A stretch of DNA of 64,000 nt from Lachnospiraceae bacterium 28-4 (GCA_000403275.2 KE159598.1:1473722-1537721), one strand, 5' to 3'. Numbered from the stretch's first letter, positions 34,338 to 43,347 are shown. Notes: generated by a model not told the origin, from the letters alone. Numbers and translations: made by a program.

Positions 34338-36731
34338 TTATGAAATAGAAGATTGTACTACAGCATCCATATACTTCCTTATGTTTGAAACATTAACGTA
34401 CTTTTTAAAATCGTCTCCGTTTACAACTACCAGCGTAGGCGCCTGCATGACTCCATACCTGTACGCCAGCTCCGTATTTTCTTCTGCATCTATCGTCACA
34501 TACTGTTCCCCCTGCAAATATTCCTTTGCCAGCTTACAGTTGGGACATGTTTTTGTCGTAAAGAGATACTTTATATTTTCCGGCCGTTTTATCTTTACAT
34601 CCGCCCTTTCAGCCTTCCCTGACAGCGTCACAAGGCTCGCCGACGGCCGCTTCAGGCAGGAATTCTCCGCGTCGTATTCCTTGCGGTTTGCATATTCCTG
34701 GAGTTTTCCATCGTTCCAGTTCTGTACCGGCCGGTAATATCCGGTAATACGGCTGTATACCTCCGTCGCCTTGCCGCAATGCGGGCATATTTTTTTCTCC
34801 CCTGCCAGGTATCCGTGCTGCCGGCAGATCGAATAAGTCGGCGACATCGTATAATAGGGCAGCCTGTAATTCTCGGCAATCGTTCTGACCAGACCCGCCG
34901 CCGCCTTCCAGTCCGGCAGTTTTTCGCCCAAAAAAGCGTGGAACACCGTACCCGATGTATATAGAGTCTGAAGTTCGTCCTGAATATCCAGCGCATCAAA
35001 AATATCCGCCGTATAATTCACCGGAAGATGGGAGGAATTGGTATAGTAAGGCGTATCCCCCTCGCTTCCCGCCGTCTGAATACCGGGCCATCTTTTTTTA
35101 TCATGCTTCGCCAGACGATAAGCCGTGCTTTCTGCCGGAGTAGCCTCCAGATTATACAAATCCCCGTACATTTCCTGATAATCGGAAAGCCGGTTCCTCA
35201 TATGGTTCAATACTTCTTTTACAAACTCCTGGGTCTTCCCGTCGCTCAAATCCGCCCTGAGCCAGTTGGCATTCAGGCCCGCTTCGTTCATCCCCACCAG
35301 TCCGATCGTTGAAAAATGATTATTAAAATTCCCCAGATAACGCTTCGTGTAAGGATAGAGCCCTTCTTCCAGAAGCTTCGTTATCACTCCCCTCTTGATT
35401 TTCAGGGAGCGGGCGGCAATATCCATCATCCGGTTCAACCGTCTGTAAAAATCATCCTTATTCGCGGACAGATACGCCAGACGCGGCATATTGATCGTTA
35501 CTACGCCTACGCTTCCGGTGCTTTCGCCGGAACCGAAGAAGCCTCCCGTCTTTTTTCTCAATTCTCTCAAATCCAGCCGCAGTCTGCAGCACATGCTGCG
35601 CACATCCCCTGGTTCCATATCCGAATTAATATAGTTGGAAAAATATGGAGTTCCGTATTTTGCTGTCATTTCAAACAGCAGCCGGTTGTTTTCGTTGTCC
35701 GACCAGTCAAAATCCCTGGTAATGGAATAGGTAGGAATAGGATATTGAAATCCCCTTCCATTGGCGTCCCCGTCTATCATCGTTTCGATAAACGCCTTAT
35801 TTACCATATCCATTTCTTTTTTACAGTCTTTATATTTAAAATCCATCTCCCTGCCGCCCACGATCGCCGGCAGTTCCGCCAGATCATCCGGCACGGTCCA
35901 ATCCAGGGTAATATTGGAAAAAGGAGCCTGTGTCCCCCACCGGCTGGGCGTATTCACGCCATAAATAAAAGATTCAATACATTTTTTCACTTCCGGGTAA
36001 GCCAGGCCATCCACCTTAACAAAAGGAGCCAGATAGGTGTCAAAAGAAGAAAATGCCTGTGCGCCCGCCCATTCATTCTGCATAATCCCAAGAAAGTTTA
36101 CCATCTGATTGCATAAAACGGAAAGATGCGCCGCCGGAGCGGATGTGATCTTGCCTGTAATGCCGCCCAGCCCTTCCTGTATTAACTGCTTCAGCGACCA
36201 GCCGGCGCAATAACCGGTCAGCATGGAAAGATCGTGAATATGGATATCCGCGTTCCTGTGCGCCTCCGCAATCTCGTTATCATAGATTTCCGAAAGCCAG
36301 TAATTCGCCGTAACCGCCCCGGAGTTGCTCAGGATCAGCCCCCCGACCGAATACGTTACCGTGGAATTTTCTTTTACCCGCCAGTCCTCTACCTTTACAT
36401 AGCTGTTCACCACGTCTTTATAATCGAGGATCGTAGATTTCATATTGCGCATCTTCTCCCTCTGTTTGCGATAAAGGATAAATGCTTTTGCCGTCTCCGC
36501 GTACCCCGCCTGTTCCAGCACCTTTTCCACGCTGTCCTGAATGTCTTCCACATGGACTCTCCCATCCCTTACTTTGCCTTGGAATTCCGCCGTTACACGC
36601 AGCGCCAATAAATCCACGATATCGTTCGTATATTGCATATCCGTCGCCTGAAAGGCTTTTATAATGGCATCGTTGATTTTAACCAACGTAAAATCCGCAA
36701 CTTCGCCATCTCTTTTAATTACATGAAACAT
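34338..36731 (-). CDS. nrdD: Anaerobic (class III) ribonucleoside-triphosphate reductase with fused glutaredoxin-like domain
   Basis: 797 residues from the ATG at 36731 (MFHVIKRDGEVADF) with GGGAGG five bases upstream. It has an N-terminal ATP-cone (about 1-95), the glycyl-radical catalytic domain with TNSSHLPVNY, a C-terminal zinc site (CRQHGYL...CPHCG) and the radical-bearing RITGYYRP. After this, residues about 720-797 form an extra glutaredoxin/thioredoxin-like domain with a CPNC redox motif (Cys729, Cys732) and the cis-Pro segment QAPTLVVV. NrdD makes dNTPs without oxygen; the fused domain may supply reducing equivalents. The activase gene nrdG is not adjacent. Confidence 0.95.
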   Translation of the reverse strand: MFHVIKRDGEVADFTLVKINDAIIKAFQATDMQYTNDIVDLLALRVTAEFQGKVRDGRVHVEDIQDSVEKVLEQAGYAETAKAFILYRKQREKMRNMKSTILDYKDVVNSYVKVEDWRVKENSTVTYSVGGLILSNSGAVTANYWLSEIYDNEIAEAHRNADIHIHDLSMLTGYCAGWSLKQLIQEGLGGITGKITSAPAAHLSVLCNQMVNFLGIMQNEWAGAQAFSSFDTYLAPFVKVDGLAYPEVKKCIESFIYGVNTPSRWGTQAPFSNITLDWTVPDDLAELPAIVGGREMDFKYKDCKKEMDMVNKAFIETMIDGDANGRGFQYPIPTYSITRDFDWSDNENNRLLFEMTAKYGTPYFSNYINSDMEPGDVRSMCCRLRLDLRELRKKTGGFFGSGESTGSVGVVTINMPRLAYLSANKDDFYRRLNRMMDIAARSLKIKRGVITKLLEEGLYPYTKRYLGNFNNHFSTIGLVGMNEAGLNANWLRADLSDGKTQEFVKEVLNHMRNRLSDYQEMYGDLYNLEATPAESTAYRLAKHDKKRWPGIQTAGSEGDTPYYTNSSHLPVNYTADIFDALDIQDELQTLYTSGTVFHAFLGEKLPDWKAAAGLVRTIAENYRLPYYTMSPTYSICRQHGYLAGEKKICPHCGKATEVYSRITGYYRPVQNWNDGKLQEYANRKEYDAENSCLKRPSASLVTLSGKAERADVKIKRPENIKYLFTTKTCPNCKLAKEYLQGEQYVTIDAEENTELAYRYGVMQAPTLVVVNGDDFKKYVNVSNIRKYMDAVVQSSIS

Positions 36732-36821
36732 CCTGACCTCCCTGGTACCTATAAAACAACCTTTGCCGTGATCGCAAATTGCCAATGCAAATTAGAAGTT
36801 CTTCTCGCACCACATATGGGA

Positions 36822-36850
36822 ATTGTATCATCCGCCCAATCAAAAGTCAA
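36822..36850 (-). promoter_or_regulatory. nrdD promoter
   Basis: On the minus strand TTGACT and TACAAT are separated by 17 bp, about 90 bp before the nrdD start. Two NrdR-like boxes lie directly upstream. Confidence 0.75.
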
Positions 36851-36856
36851 CAAAAT

Positions 36857-36904
36857 GCACAAGATATCCCGTCAACATTTTTATGCAGACACAACATCTT
36901 GTGC
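36857..36904 (-). promoter_or_regulatory. Pair of NrdR-like boxes upstream of nrdD
   Basis: ACACAACATCTTGTGC (36889-36904) matches the known NrdR box ACACWATATATWGTGT at 13 of 16 positions. A weaker copy, GCACAAGATATCCCGT, lies at 36857-36872. Their starts are 32 bp apart, three helical turns, as in known tandem NrdR boxes. This predicts NrdR repression of nrdD. Confidence 0.6.
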
Positions 36905-36912
36905 TATCTCTA

Positions 36913-37962
36913 TTACCGTGTTTTTAAAAATGTATACTCCCTCTGTGCCGCCGCATCATCGGGATACGTGGACAAATAACTGTTCATCAGGCTCGCCGCC
37001 GTCTGGTACTGCCCCAGTCTTTCATAAGTGACGATTTCGTTAAATTTCAGTGTCTGCATGATCGTACAGTTTTCCACATTCATTCCTGCCTGGAATGCCA
37101 TAAGAGCTTCGTCATATGCTTTCAGCTCCATTTTACACAGGCCAAGGCGGTTATATACGCTGGCATTCGTCTGGTCGCCTTCTATAAAGCTGCTATAGAC
37201 GCTGATCGCATAATTAAGGTCGCCGAGTTCTTCATAGGTCTGCCCCAATAAAAGAACCGCCTCAACCCCTTCCGACTTCCTGGCTTTTTCCAAATAATTC
37301 CTGGCATTATCGTAATCTTCCAGATAATAATAGATCCTGCCCCTCTGATAATCGGTCATAGTCTTCGTATCGCTGGCAAGAGCCGTCTGAAAATACTCCT
37401 GTCCCGCCTCTTTATAACCGTTCCTTTCCAACACCAGATAGATATCGATCAGCTGGTCGTAATCCTCCGCTGCCAAAGAAATCGCCTTGTCAAAATCCGC
37501 CTTTGCCTTCTCATAATCGTCGGCAATCCTCACGCTTCCCCTCAGGCGGTAAGCCAGCCTGTCCTTCGGGTTCATGGCTATAATCGCATTGTATGCGCCA
37601 ATACTGCTATTGCTATCCCCCATCTTGTAATATGCAACGGCTAAATAATAATTGATATCATAATCGATCTCATCCACCCGCCCGCTGCCGGAACCGAGCG
37701 CTTTCCCAAAAGCTTCCACCGCCTTATCGTATTGGGTCAGCCCCATATAAGCAAGCCCCTGGCCTCTATATAAAAGCCGCAGATCTTCTCCGTCCACCAT
37801 CGCCTTATCAAAGCATTGCAGCGCCCCCACATAATCGAGAGCCGCCACTGCCGCCATTCCCTCATCAATGGAAGGCGTCTTGCTTCCTCCGCATCCGCCC
37901 AGCATGACCGCAGCCAAAAGCGCCGCTAAGACAACCGTATTTTTTCCTTTTCGTCCTCTCAT
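36913..37962 (-). CDS. TPR-repeat lipoprotein
   Basis: 349 residues from the ATG at 37962, which has AGAGG upstream and is followed at once by a lipoprotein signal (VVLAALLAAVMLGGC, lipid-modified Cys24). The longer frame to 38070 has no signal at its start. The mature part is a series of about eight tetratricopeptide repeats (for example LGDLNYAISVYSSFIEGDQ, LKAYDEALMAFQAGMNVE). Such proteins hold complexes together on the outer face of the membrane. Partner unknown. It stands alone between nrdD and a long inverted repeat. Confidence 0.88.
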   Translation of the reverse strand: MRGRKGKNTVVLAALLAAVMLGGCGGSKTPSIDEGMAAVAALDYVGALQCFDKAMVDGEDLRLLYRGQGLAYMGLTQYDKAVEAFGKALGSGSGRVDEIDYDINYYLAVAYYKMGDSNSSIGAYNAIIAMNPKDRLAYRLRGSVRIADDYEKAKADFDKAISLAAEDYDQLIDIYLVLERNGYKEAGQEYFQTALASDTKTMTDYQRGRIYYYLEDYDNARNYLEKARKSEGVEAVLLLGQTYEELGDLNYAISVYSSFIEGDQTNASVYNRLGLCKMELKAYDEALMAFQAGMNVENCTIMQTLKFNEIVTYERLGQYQTAASLMNSYLSTYPDDAAAQREYTFLKTR

Positions 37963-38046
37963 CCTCTGTCCTCTTCCCGCTATCCCTATCTCCCGCCAGT
38001 TCCCCTTACCAAATATACTACTATATTTTATGTATCCAGACAAGCC

Positions 38047-38470
38047 CTCTTCCTGAAGAACGGGAATCAATTTTGGCAGCCTGGGCAGCAGACAGAAGGG
38101 AGCGGGAAGAGAGCGGCAAAGAACGGGCAGAAGGCCGCCGGGCTGGGGGCTTGGCAGGTATATTTTCGCAGCTGCTTTGTGCAGGGAAATGAGATTTTCT
38201 TAATATTCCGTTCAGAGAGCAGCAATTTGGTGACACGGATGTCACTAAAAGCCCGCAATGAGCCCGGACGGCGAATAGCGGGCGGTTGCGTCCGGTTGAT
38301 ACCACTTTACCGGAATATTTAGAAAATCCATTTTCCGAAGCCAGCACAAGAAAATATACCTGCCAAGCCCCCAGCCCGGCGGCCTTCTGCCCATTCTTTG
38401 CCATTCTCTTCCCGCTCCCTTCTGTCTGCTGCCCAGGCTGTCAAAATTGATTCCCGTTCTTCAGGAAGAG
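38047..38470. repeat. Very long inverted repeat with structured centre (LIR-2)
   Basis: The 121-bp arms 38047-38167 and 38350-38470 are complementary with four mismatches. A second imperfect stem (GATTTTCT-AATATTCCG and partner) continues inward. Read on the minus strand, the centre has hairpin TCCGGT / ACCGGA around AAAGTGGTATCA (38291-38314), a GCCCGC / GCGGGC stem with a competing CCGGACG / CGTCCGG, and hairpin GTGACA-TCCG-TGTCAC (38230-38245). No coding frame is evident. It starts 21 nt after the rubrerythrin stop. The whole non-coding gap 37963-38491 is mostly this element. Confidence 0.95.
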
Positions 38471-38491
38471 ACCCTTGCCGTTTTACCCACT

Positions 38492-39100
38492 TTACCTCGT
38501 ATACTTGTTTTCATAAGGCGACAGCTCGAACCGGATAAAATATCCTCTGTCATGATCGCATACCGGACATTTCCCGGGAACTTTCTCCCCTTCGAAAACG
38601 TAACCGCAGTTCAGGCATATCCATGTCGTTTTTACATCCGATACAAACAGTTTATTCTGCTCCAGCAATTCCGCCAGCCGTCCAAAGCGATCCCCATGGA
38701 TCTTTTCGATCTCCGCAATCCTGTAAAAAGAAGAAGCCACATCCAAAAATCCTTCCGCTTTGGCTTTATCTCCAAACTCCTTATATACCGGATCATGTTC
38801 TTCATATTCGTTATGCTGGGCCATGCGCAGAAGCTTCGCCACGTCGTCCGCCAGATCCACCGGATAGCCTCCGTCCACCTGTATCGTTTCTCCGGCCAGC
38901 TTCTTCAAATGATTGTAGAATACTTCCGCATGTTCCTTTTCCTGATCCGCCGTATAACGAAATACCGCGCTGACCACATAAAGATTTTCCTTTTTCGCCT
39001 GTCCGGCAGCAAAGGTATACCGGTTCCTCGCCTGGCTTTCCCCTGCAAAAGCCCTCATCAAATTGTCCTTTGTTTCACTGTTCTTAAAATCCATTCCCAT
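38492..39100 (-). CDS. rbr: Rubrerythrin
   Basis: 202 residues. The four-helix diiron domain has AFAGESQARNRYTFAA, FRYTADQEKEHAEVF and SSFYRIAEIEKIHGDRF, which supply the Glu and His ligands. The C-terminal rubredoxin-like domain has WICLNCGYVFEGEKVPGKCPVCD with four Cys. It reduces hydrogen peroxide in anaerobes. The start is preceded by AGGAGG. It is a single gene; the long inverted repeat LIR-2 lies right behind its stop. Confidence 0.97.
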   Translation of the reverse strand: MGMDFKNSETKDNLMRAFAGESQARNRYTFAAGQAKKENLYVVSAVFRYTADQEKEHAEVFYNHLKKLAGETIQVDGGYPVDLADDVAKLLRMAQHNEYEEHDPVYKEFGDKAKAEGFLDVASSFYRIAEIEKIHGDRFGRLAELLEQNKLFVSDVKTTWICLNCGYVFEGEKVPGKCPVCDHDRGYFIRFELSPYENKYTR

Positions 39101-39168
39101 TCTGAACCTCCTGTATCCTTCCTAAACTTTTTCGCTTCCGGTATACAGTCTGTCCATTTTTCGCTGTC

Positions 39169-39600
39169 TTAATCCACGGAATCCTCTTCGTTTTTCCAGC
39201 CGATCTTCAATACGTTGTCCAGCTCCGGGAACTGCTTCCTGAGAGCGATGGGACTCCCGTCCCGGCTCAGAAAGCAATGCCTGGACTCTCCCAGCGCGAC
39301 AATATTTTCCGTATAGATATCCCTCATCACATACTTCAACGTCAGTTTGATGCCGTTATACCCCTCTACTTCCATCTCGATCCGAATGCGGTCGTTAAAA
39401 GTAGTGCTTTTTTTATAATCGCATTCCACGCCGATCACCGGGGAAATGATCCCGCAGTCTTCCATCTTGTCATAGCCCCATCCGATTTGTTCCATAAAAT
39501 CCACCCTGGCCTCTTCCATCCATCGTATATAATTGGAATGGTGGGTGATCCCCATCTTGTCCGTTTCATAATATTGCACCTTATGAATATATGGTTTCAT
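39169..39600 (-). CDS. Acyl-CoA thioesterase, hotdog fold (YbgC/FadM-like)
   Basis: 143 residues. The N-terminal MKPYIHKVQYYETDKMGITH and HHSNYIRWMEEARVDFMEQIG match the 4-hydroxybenzoyl-CoA thioesterase family. The active-site Asp position (Y-Y-E-T-D) and the HxNY segment are present. It hydrolyses acyl-CoA thioesters; chain length is unknown. It lies between the alpha-galactosidase and rubrerythrin genes, all on the minus strand. Confidence 0.88.
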   Translation of the reverse strand: MKPYIHKVQYYETDKMGITHHSNYIRWMEEARVDFMEQIGWGYDKMEDCGIISPVIGVECDYKKSTTFNDRIRIEMEVEGYNGIKLTLKYVMRDIYTENIVALGESRHCFLSRDGSPIALRKQFPELDNVLKIGWKNEEDSVD

Positions 39601-39667
39601 TCCAAACTCCTTTTCTTCTTTTTTTTATTTATATCCTCACTTCCGGCCGAAAGCACCGCCGCTCCTT

Positions 39668-41899
39668 TTACTGCTCCATGCCCTTTGCCGCAAGTACAAA
39701 AATTCCGGAATCAAAATCCCCCTTGTATAATTCCCCTTCTGCCCCCTCCCCGGAAGCGTAATCCGTCGTTATCAGCCCGAGATTCATCAGTTCATTTCCA
39801 AAATACCATCCTTCCCGCCCGGCAATCTCATAGCGGTATTCATCTTTCAGCCCTTGCAGCTTTATTCTCGTAAAGGGCATATTCACCCCGCACAAAACCC
39901 GATACCAGCCTACAAGAGCCAGCGTCCGTTTCTCATTGACAACCATCCAGGCCGTTACATTGCCGTCAAAAGGGCTTTTTAAACGGTAAAAATCTCCGAA
40001 CTGCAATACCTCTCTGTATTTTTTCATGAAACGGATCTGTTCCTTCACCTGCTCCTGCTCTCTGTCCGAAAGTTTGTTCAAATCCAGCTCATATCCGAAA
40101 GTGCCAAAATATGCCACATTTGCCCGCGTATGCAAAGGAGTATTACGGTATACCTGATGATTCGGCGCCATTGAAACATGGCTTCCAATACTGCTGACAG
40201 GATAGCAGAAGGAAGTGCCATACTGGATCTTCAGTCTTTCCACTGCATCCGAATCGTCGCTCGCCCATCCCTGAGGCGCATAATAAAGGATGCCTGGATC
40301 AAACCTCCCCCCGCCGCTGGCGCAGGACTCGAACAACACTTTTGGAAATCTGGAAGTCAGCCTGTCGTACAGGTCATAAACCCCGAGAATATACCGGTGG
40401 AACACTTCTCCCTGCCGGTCTGCCGGAAGAGCGCTGGAATAACATTCCGTAATGCTGCGGTTCATATCCCATTTCACATAAGAGACTTTCGCACCGCCGA
40501 GTATTTTTTCCATCATTTCATAAATCTTGTCCACCACTTCCTTTCGGGAAAAATCGAGTACATATTGAAACCGGCCATGGGAGCTATGGCGTTCCGGCGT
40601 TTCGATAATCCAGTCGGGATGTTCCCTGTAAAGGTCGGAATCTTTATTTACCATCTCCGGTTCAAACCAAAGCCCGAACTGCATGCCAAGCCCTTCGATC
40701 TCTTCCGCCAGCCCTTCGATACCATCTGCCAGACGTTCCGGATTGGCCACCCAGTCTCCGAGCCCCGCCCGCTCATGGCCTCGCTGTCCGAACCATCCGT
40801 CATCCAGCACGAACAGTTCGACTCCGCACTCTTTTGCTTTTTTTGCTATTTCTATCAGGCGTTCTTTCGTAAAATCAAAATAAGTAGCCTCCCAGTTATT
40901 GAGCAGAACCGGTCTGGCCCTGTCCCTCCAATATCCCCTTGCCAGGCGTTTGCCATATAATTTATGGAAAATCCGGCTCATGCCGTTCAGCCCTTCCGTA
41001 GAATAGACCATTACCGCTTCCGGCGTCTGAAAGCTTTCCCCTGCATCCAGCTTCCAGTCGAACCAGGACGGATGGATTCCCATCAAGATCCTTGTAGTAT
41101 CATGCGTATCCACCTGGGCCTGTGCCAGAAAATTGCCGCTGTAAACCAGGCTGAAACCGATCGCTTCCCCCTGAAACTCATCTGCGGCAGGTCGTTTTAA
41201 AGCAATAAAAGGATTGTGTTCATGAGAGGAATGCCCCCTCATGCTGTCCACCGCCTGGATTCCCTGCTCCAGCTTTCTTACTTTTACATGCCTTTCCCTT
41301 GCCCATGCGCCGGAAAGCTGTACCCATTCATAATCGCTGTCCGGCAGATCCATGCAAAGACTCATGGCAGTCAGCAAATGCACCGGCCCTTCCCCGTCGT
41401 TCACGATTTTCGCACTCCGCGCAAGAGCGCCTGTCTCGAAAATCGTATACAACAGTTCCAGGCGGATATGCGTCACCTCATCCTCCAAAAAAACAGTTAA
41501 AGTCATCCCTTCCTCCGGCGCTTCCGTATACGTTGCAGGAAGTCCTGAAAGTTCCGGTTTACCATGTGTGATGGAAAAATCCTGAAACCGGAAATCCGAA
41601 ATCCTGCTTCCATTCCCCTGAAGAATCTCGATCGCCGGGCTGCGAAAATCCGTGCTGCCATATACCCCATACTCCTGCCTCACATGAGCCAGCGAAAACA
41701 TCTTCTCATCATCAAATACATAAGAAGACATTGCGCGGGGCATCATCTCTAGCAGATAGGAGTAGTCCTTCTCCACCCCGATCCTTTTTCCAAAGTACAG
41801 CTGCCCCAAATGACCGTTGGGCAGCACCATCATAAGATAACTGATCTCATCGTTATATAAATGAAAAATTCTTCTTTCTTCCTGATAAATAATGTCCAT
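39668..41899 (-). CDS. Alpha-galactosidase, glycoside hydrolase family 36
   Basis: 743 residues, typical of GH36 clan D. It has an N-terminal beta-sandwich (about 1-320), then a TIM barrel with NNWEATYFDF, FVLDDGWFGQR, GLWFEPEMVN and the nucleophile motif KWDMNRS (Asp478). The acid/base region is SCASGGGRFDPGILYY followed by WASDDSDA (Asp548). It releases terminal alpha-galactose from raffinose-family sugars or melibiose. With no signal peptide it is cytosolic. No sugar transporter gene is adjacent; the minus-strand leader holds TATAAT at about 41948-41953 but a poor -35, which suggests activator control. Confidence 0.95.
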   Translation of the reverse strand: MDIIYQEERRIFHLYNDEISYLMMVLPNGHLGQLYFGKRIGVEKDYSYLLEMMPRAMSSYVFDDEKMFSLAHVRQEYGVYGSTDFRSPAIEILQGNGSRISDFRFQDFSITHGKPELSGLPATYTEAPEEGMTLTVFLEDEVTHIRLELLYTIFETGALARSAKIVNDGEGPVHLLTAMSLCMDLPDSDYEWVQLSGAWARERHVKVRKLEQGIQAVDSMRGHSSHEHNPFIALKRPAADEFQGEAIGFSLVYSGNFLAQAQVDTHDTTRILMGIHPSWFDWKLDAGESFQTPEAVMVYSTEGLNGMSRIFHKLYGKRLARGYWRDRARPVLLNNWEATYFDFTKERLIEIAKKAKECGVELFVLDDGWFGQRGHERAGLGDWVANPERLADGIEGLAEEIEGLGMQFGLWFEPEMVNKDSDLYREHPDWIIETPERHSSHGRFQYVLDFSRKEVVDKIYEMMEKILGGAKVSYVKWDMNRSITECYSSALPADRQGEVFHRYILGVYDLYDRLTSRFPKVLFESCASGGGRFDPGILYYAPQGWASDDSDAVERLKIQYGTSFCYPVSSIGSHVSMAPNHQVYRNTPLHTRANVAYFGTFGYELDLNKLSDREQEQVKEQIRFMKKYREVLQFGDFYRLKSPFDGNVTAWMVVNEKRTLALVGWYRVLCGVNMPFTRIKLQGLKDEYRYEIAGREGWYFGNELMNLGLITTDYASGEGAEGELYKGDFDSGIFVLAAKGMEQ

Positions 41900-42077
41900 A
41901 GTCTATTCCTCCGTCTTATTTCCTGTCTTTGCTTTGTTTAATATGCCATTATAAAGAAACTCGCGAAGGATTCCCAGCGTCCCTTGTTTAAAAAAACAGT
42001 CAAAATGTTAAATAATTGCCTTGTCTTTTGCATATACTGTTCCTACGACGCAGCGCAGCTGCAGTATGGAGGTTAGC

Positions 42078-42602
42078 GTGCAAAATAAATTATTCTTTTA
42101 TACTTTGACCGGTATCATTTTTACCATTCTCATAGGAACACTTTCCCACTTTTTTTATGAGTGGAGCAGATACAATACGTATATCGGACTGGTCGTTCCT
42201 GTCAACGAATCCGTATGGGAACATATAAAAATAATTTTTTTCCCTATGTTTCTATTTTGCAGCGTGGAGAATATCCTGCTCCAAAAAGAGTATCCCCGGA
42301 TTTACAAGGCAAATGCTTGTGCGATTTACACCGGCGCTTTTTCCATTCCCGTCATTTTTTTCACTTATACCGGAATTCTCGGTAAAAATTATCTGGCCTG
42401 TGACATTGCCGTATTCTGCCTGAGCGTTGTTCTTGCCTTCTGCTTCGGTTACAAACTGGCAAAAAACGTCCCTCCCTCGTCCTGCAAAACAAAAAGCAAA
42501 ATCGCTGCCTGTTATTATGCAGCGGTCTTGCCTCTTTTCCTTTGTTTTGTCCTATTCACTCTATATCCGCCTACGAATATCGGGCTCTTCCAAACGCCCT
42601 GA
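42078..42602 (+). CDS. Polytopic membrane protein (DUF6512-like)
   Basis: 174 residues, best start GTG at 42078 because GGAGG lies exactly five bases upstream; an ATG at 42066 overlaps that site. Five or six membrane helices. It has NESVWEHIKIIFFPMFLF in the second third, with the conserved-looking Glu/Trp/Glu/His set, which fits what I recall as DUF6512. Function unknown. It is divergent from the alpha-galactosidase gene and followed by a convergent small gene. Confidence 0.75.
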   Translation: MQNKLFFYTLTGIIFTILIGTLSHFFYEWSRYNTYIGLVVPVNESVWEHIKIIFFPMFLFCSVENILLQKEYPRIYKANACAIYTGAFSIPVIFFTYTGILGKNYLACDIAVFCLSVVLAFCFGYKLAKNVPPSSCKTKSKIAACYYAAVLPLFLCFVLFTLYPPTNIGLFQTP

Positions 42603-42623
42603 ATCATTATGCCCCATGCTCCC

Positions 42624-42863
42624 TTAAGCAGCTCCATCCCCCGCATTTTCTACATGCTGCCTTAAAATCTCCGCTACTTCTTCCAGGCTGAGATTGGAAT
42701 CGTCGATCAATTCCCCGAGGCTTTCTAATCTGGCCATCCTCTGTTCATGGATCAGCTCCTGAAGCTCCTCCTTCTCCTTCCGAACTCTCTCTTCCAATGC
42801 CTCGATCACTTCCTGCTTATCGGCGATTTTCTCTTCTATCGATTTCCTGACGCCTCTTGCCAT
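42624..42863 (-). CDS. Small coiled-coil protein
   Basis: 79 residues, start supported by AAAGGGG. A basic N-terminus (MARGVRKSIEEKIADKQE) runs into a charged coiled coil (VIEALEERVRKEKEELQELI) and ends with a small helix pair (NLSLEEVAEILRQ). No membrane segment and no known domain. It may be a small DNA- or protein-binding dimer. It converges with the DUF6512-like gene, 21 bp between stops. Confidence 0.65.
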   Translation of the reverse strand: MARGVRKSIEEKIADKQEVIEALEERVRKEKEELQELIHEQRMARLESLGELIDDSNLSLEEVAEILRQHVENAGDGAA

Positions 42864-42976
42864 AATTCACCCCTTTTCTGCCATTCCAGCATTTTTACCG
42901 TGCTTCATCTTTTCCGCTTTTCTTCTCTCCAAGCAGAATTAGTATATTATATGGACAAGATTGGAATTTTATTCCT

Positions 42977-43023
42977 AAAAAGTGCAAAGTCCTGAATACT
43001 TTCACAGGCTTTGCACTTTTTTT
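42977..43023 (-). terminator. Terminator after the heptad-repeat protein gene
   Basis: AAAAAGTGCAAAG pairs with CTTTGCACTTTTT, with a further CCTG/CAGG inside. It lies 13 bp after the stop at 43036 and reads into T on the minus strand; it may act both ways. Confidence 0.8.
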
Positions 43024-43035
43024 GCAATATATATT

Positions 43036-43347
43036 TTATGCCAGCTTCGCTTTTAACTCTTTTACATCCGTTTCCAGCATTCTTACTTTGATCGCCAACA
43101 TCTCCACTTCATTACTGGGTCTCATGGCCTCATGCAGATTTCTCGATAAATCCAGATGCCCTTCTGCAACCCGCTGGATATTTACACGAATTTCATTTTC
43201 AAGAATCAACTTAATATCTTTTACATCTGCCTTAACATTTTTTACATTCGTCTCCATAATATCCATTTTAGTTTCCATGGTATCCATTTTGGTTTCCATA
43301 GCATTTATTTTTTCAAGTAACAAATCAAGTTTTTCGCTGTCTGTCAT
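43036..43347 (-). CDS. Heptad-repeat (coiled-coil) protein
   Basis: 103 residues, nearly all coiled coil. A seven-residue unit is repeated near the N-terminus (METKMDT, METKMDI, METNVKN), followed by VKADVKDIKLILENE and a C-terminal MLETDVKELKAKLA. AAGGGAGG precedes the ATG. There is no signal peptide. Such short proteins often trimerise or bind a partner coil. It has its own promoter and terminator, so it is a single-gene unit. Confidence 0.7.
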   Translation of the reverse strand: MTDSEKLDLLLEKINAMETKMDTMETKMDIMETNVKNVKADVKDIKLILENEIRVNIQRVAEGHLDLSRNLHEAMRPSNEVEMLAIKVRMLETDVKELKAKLA

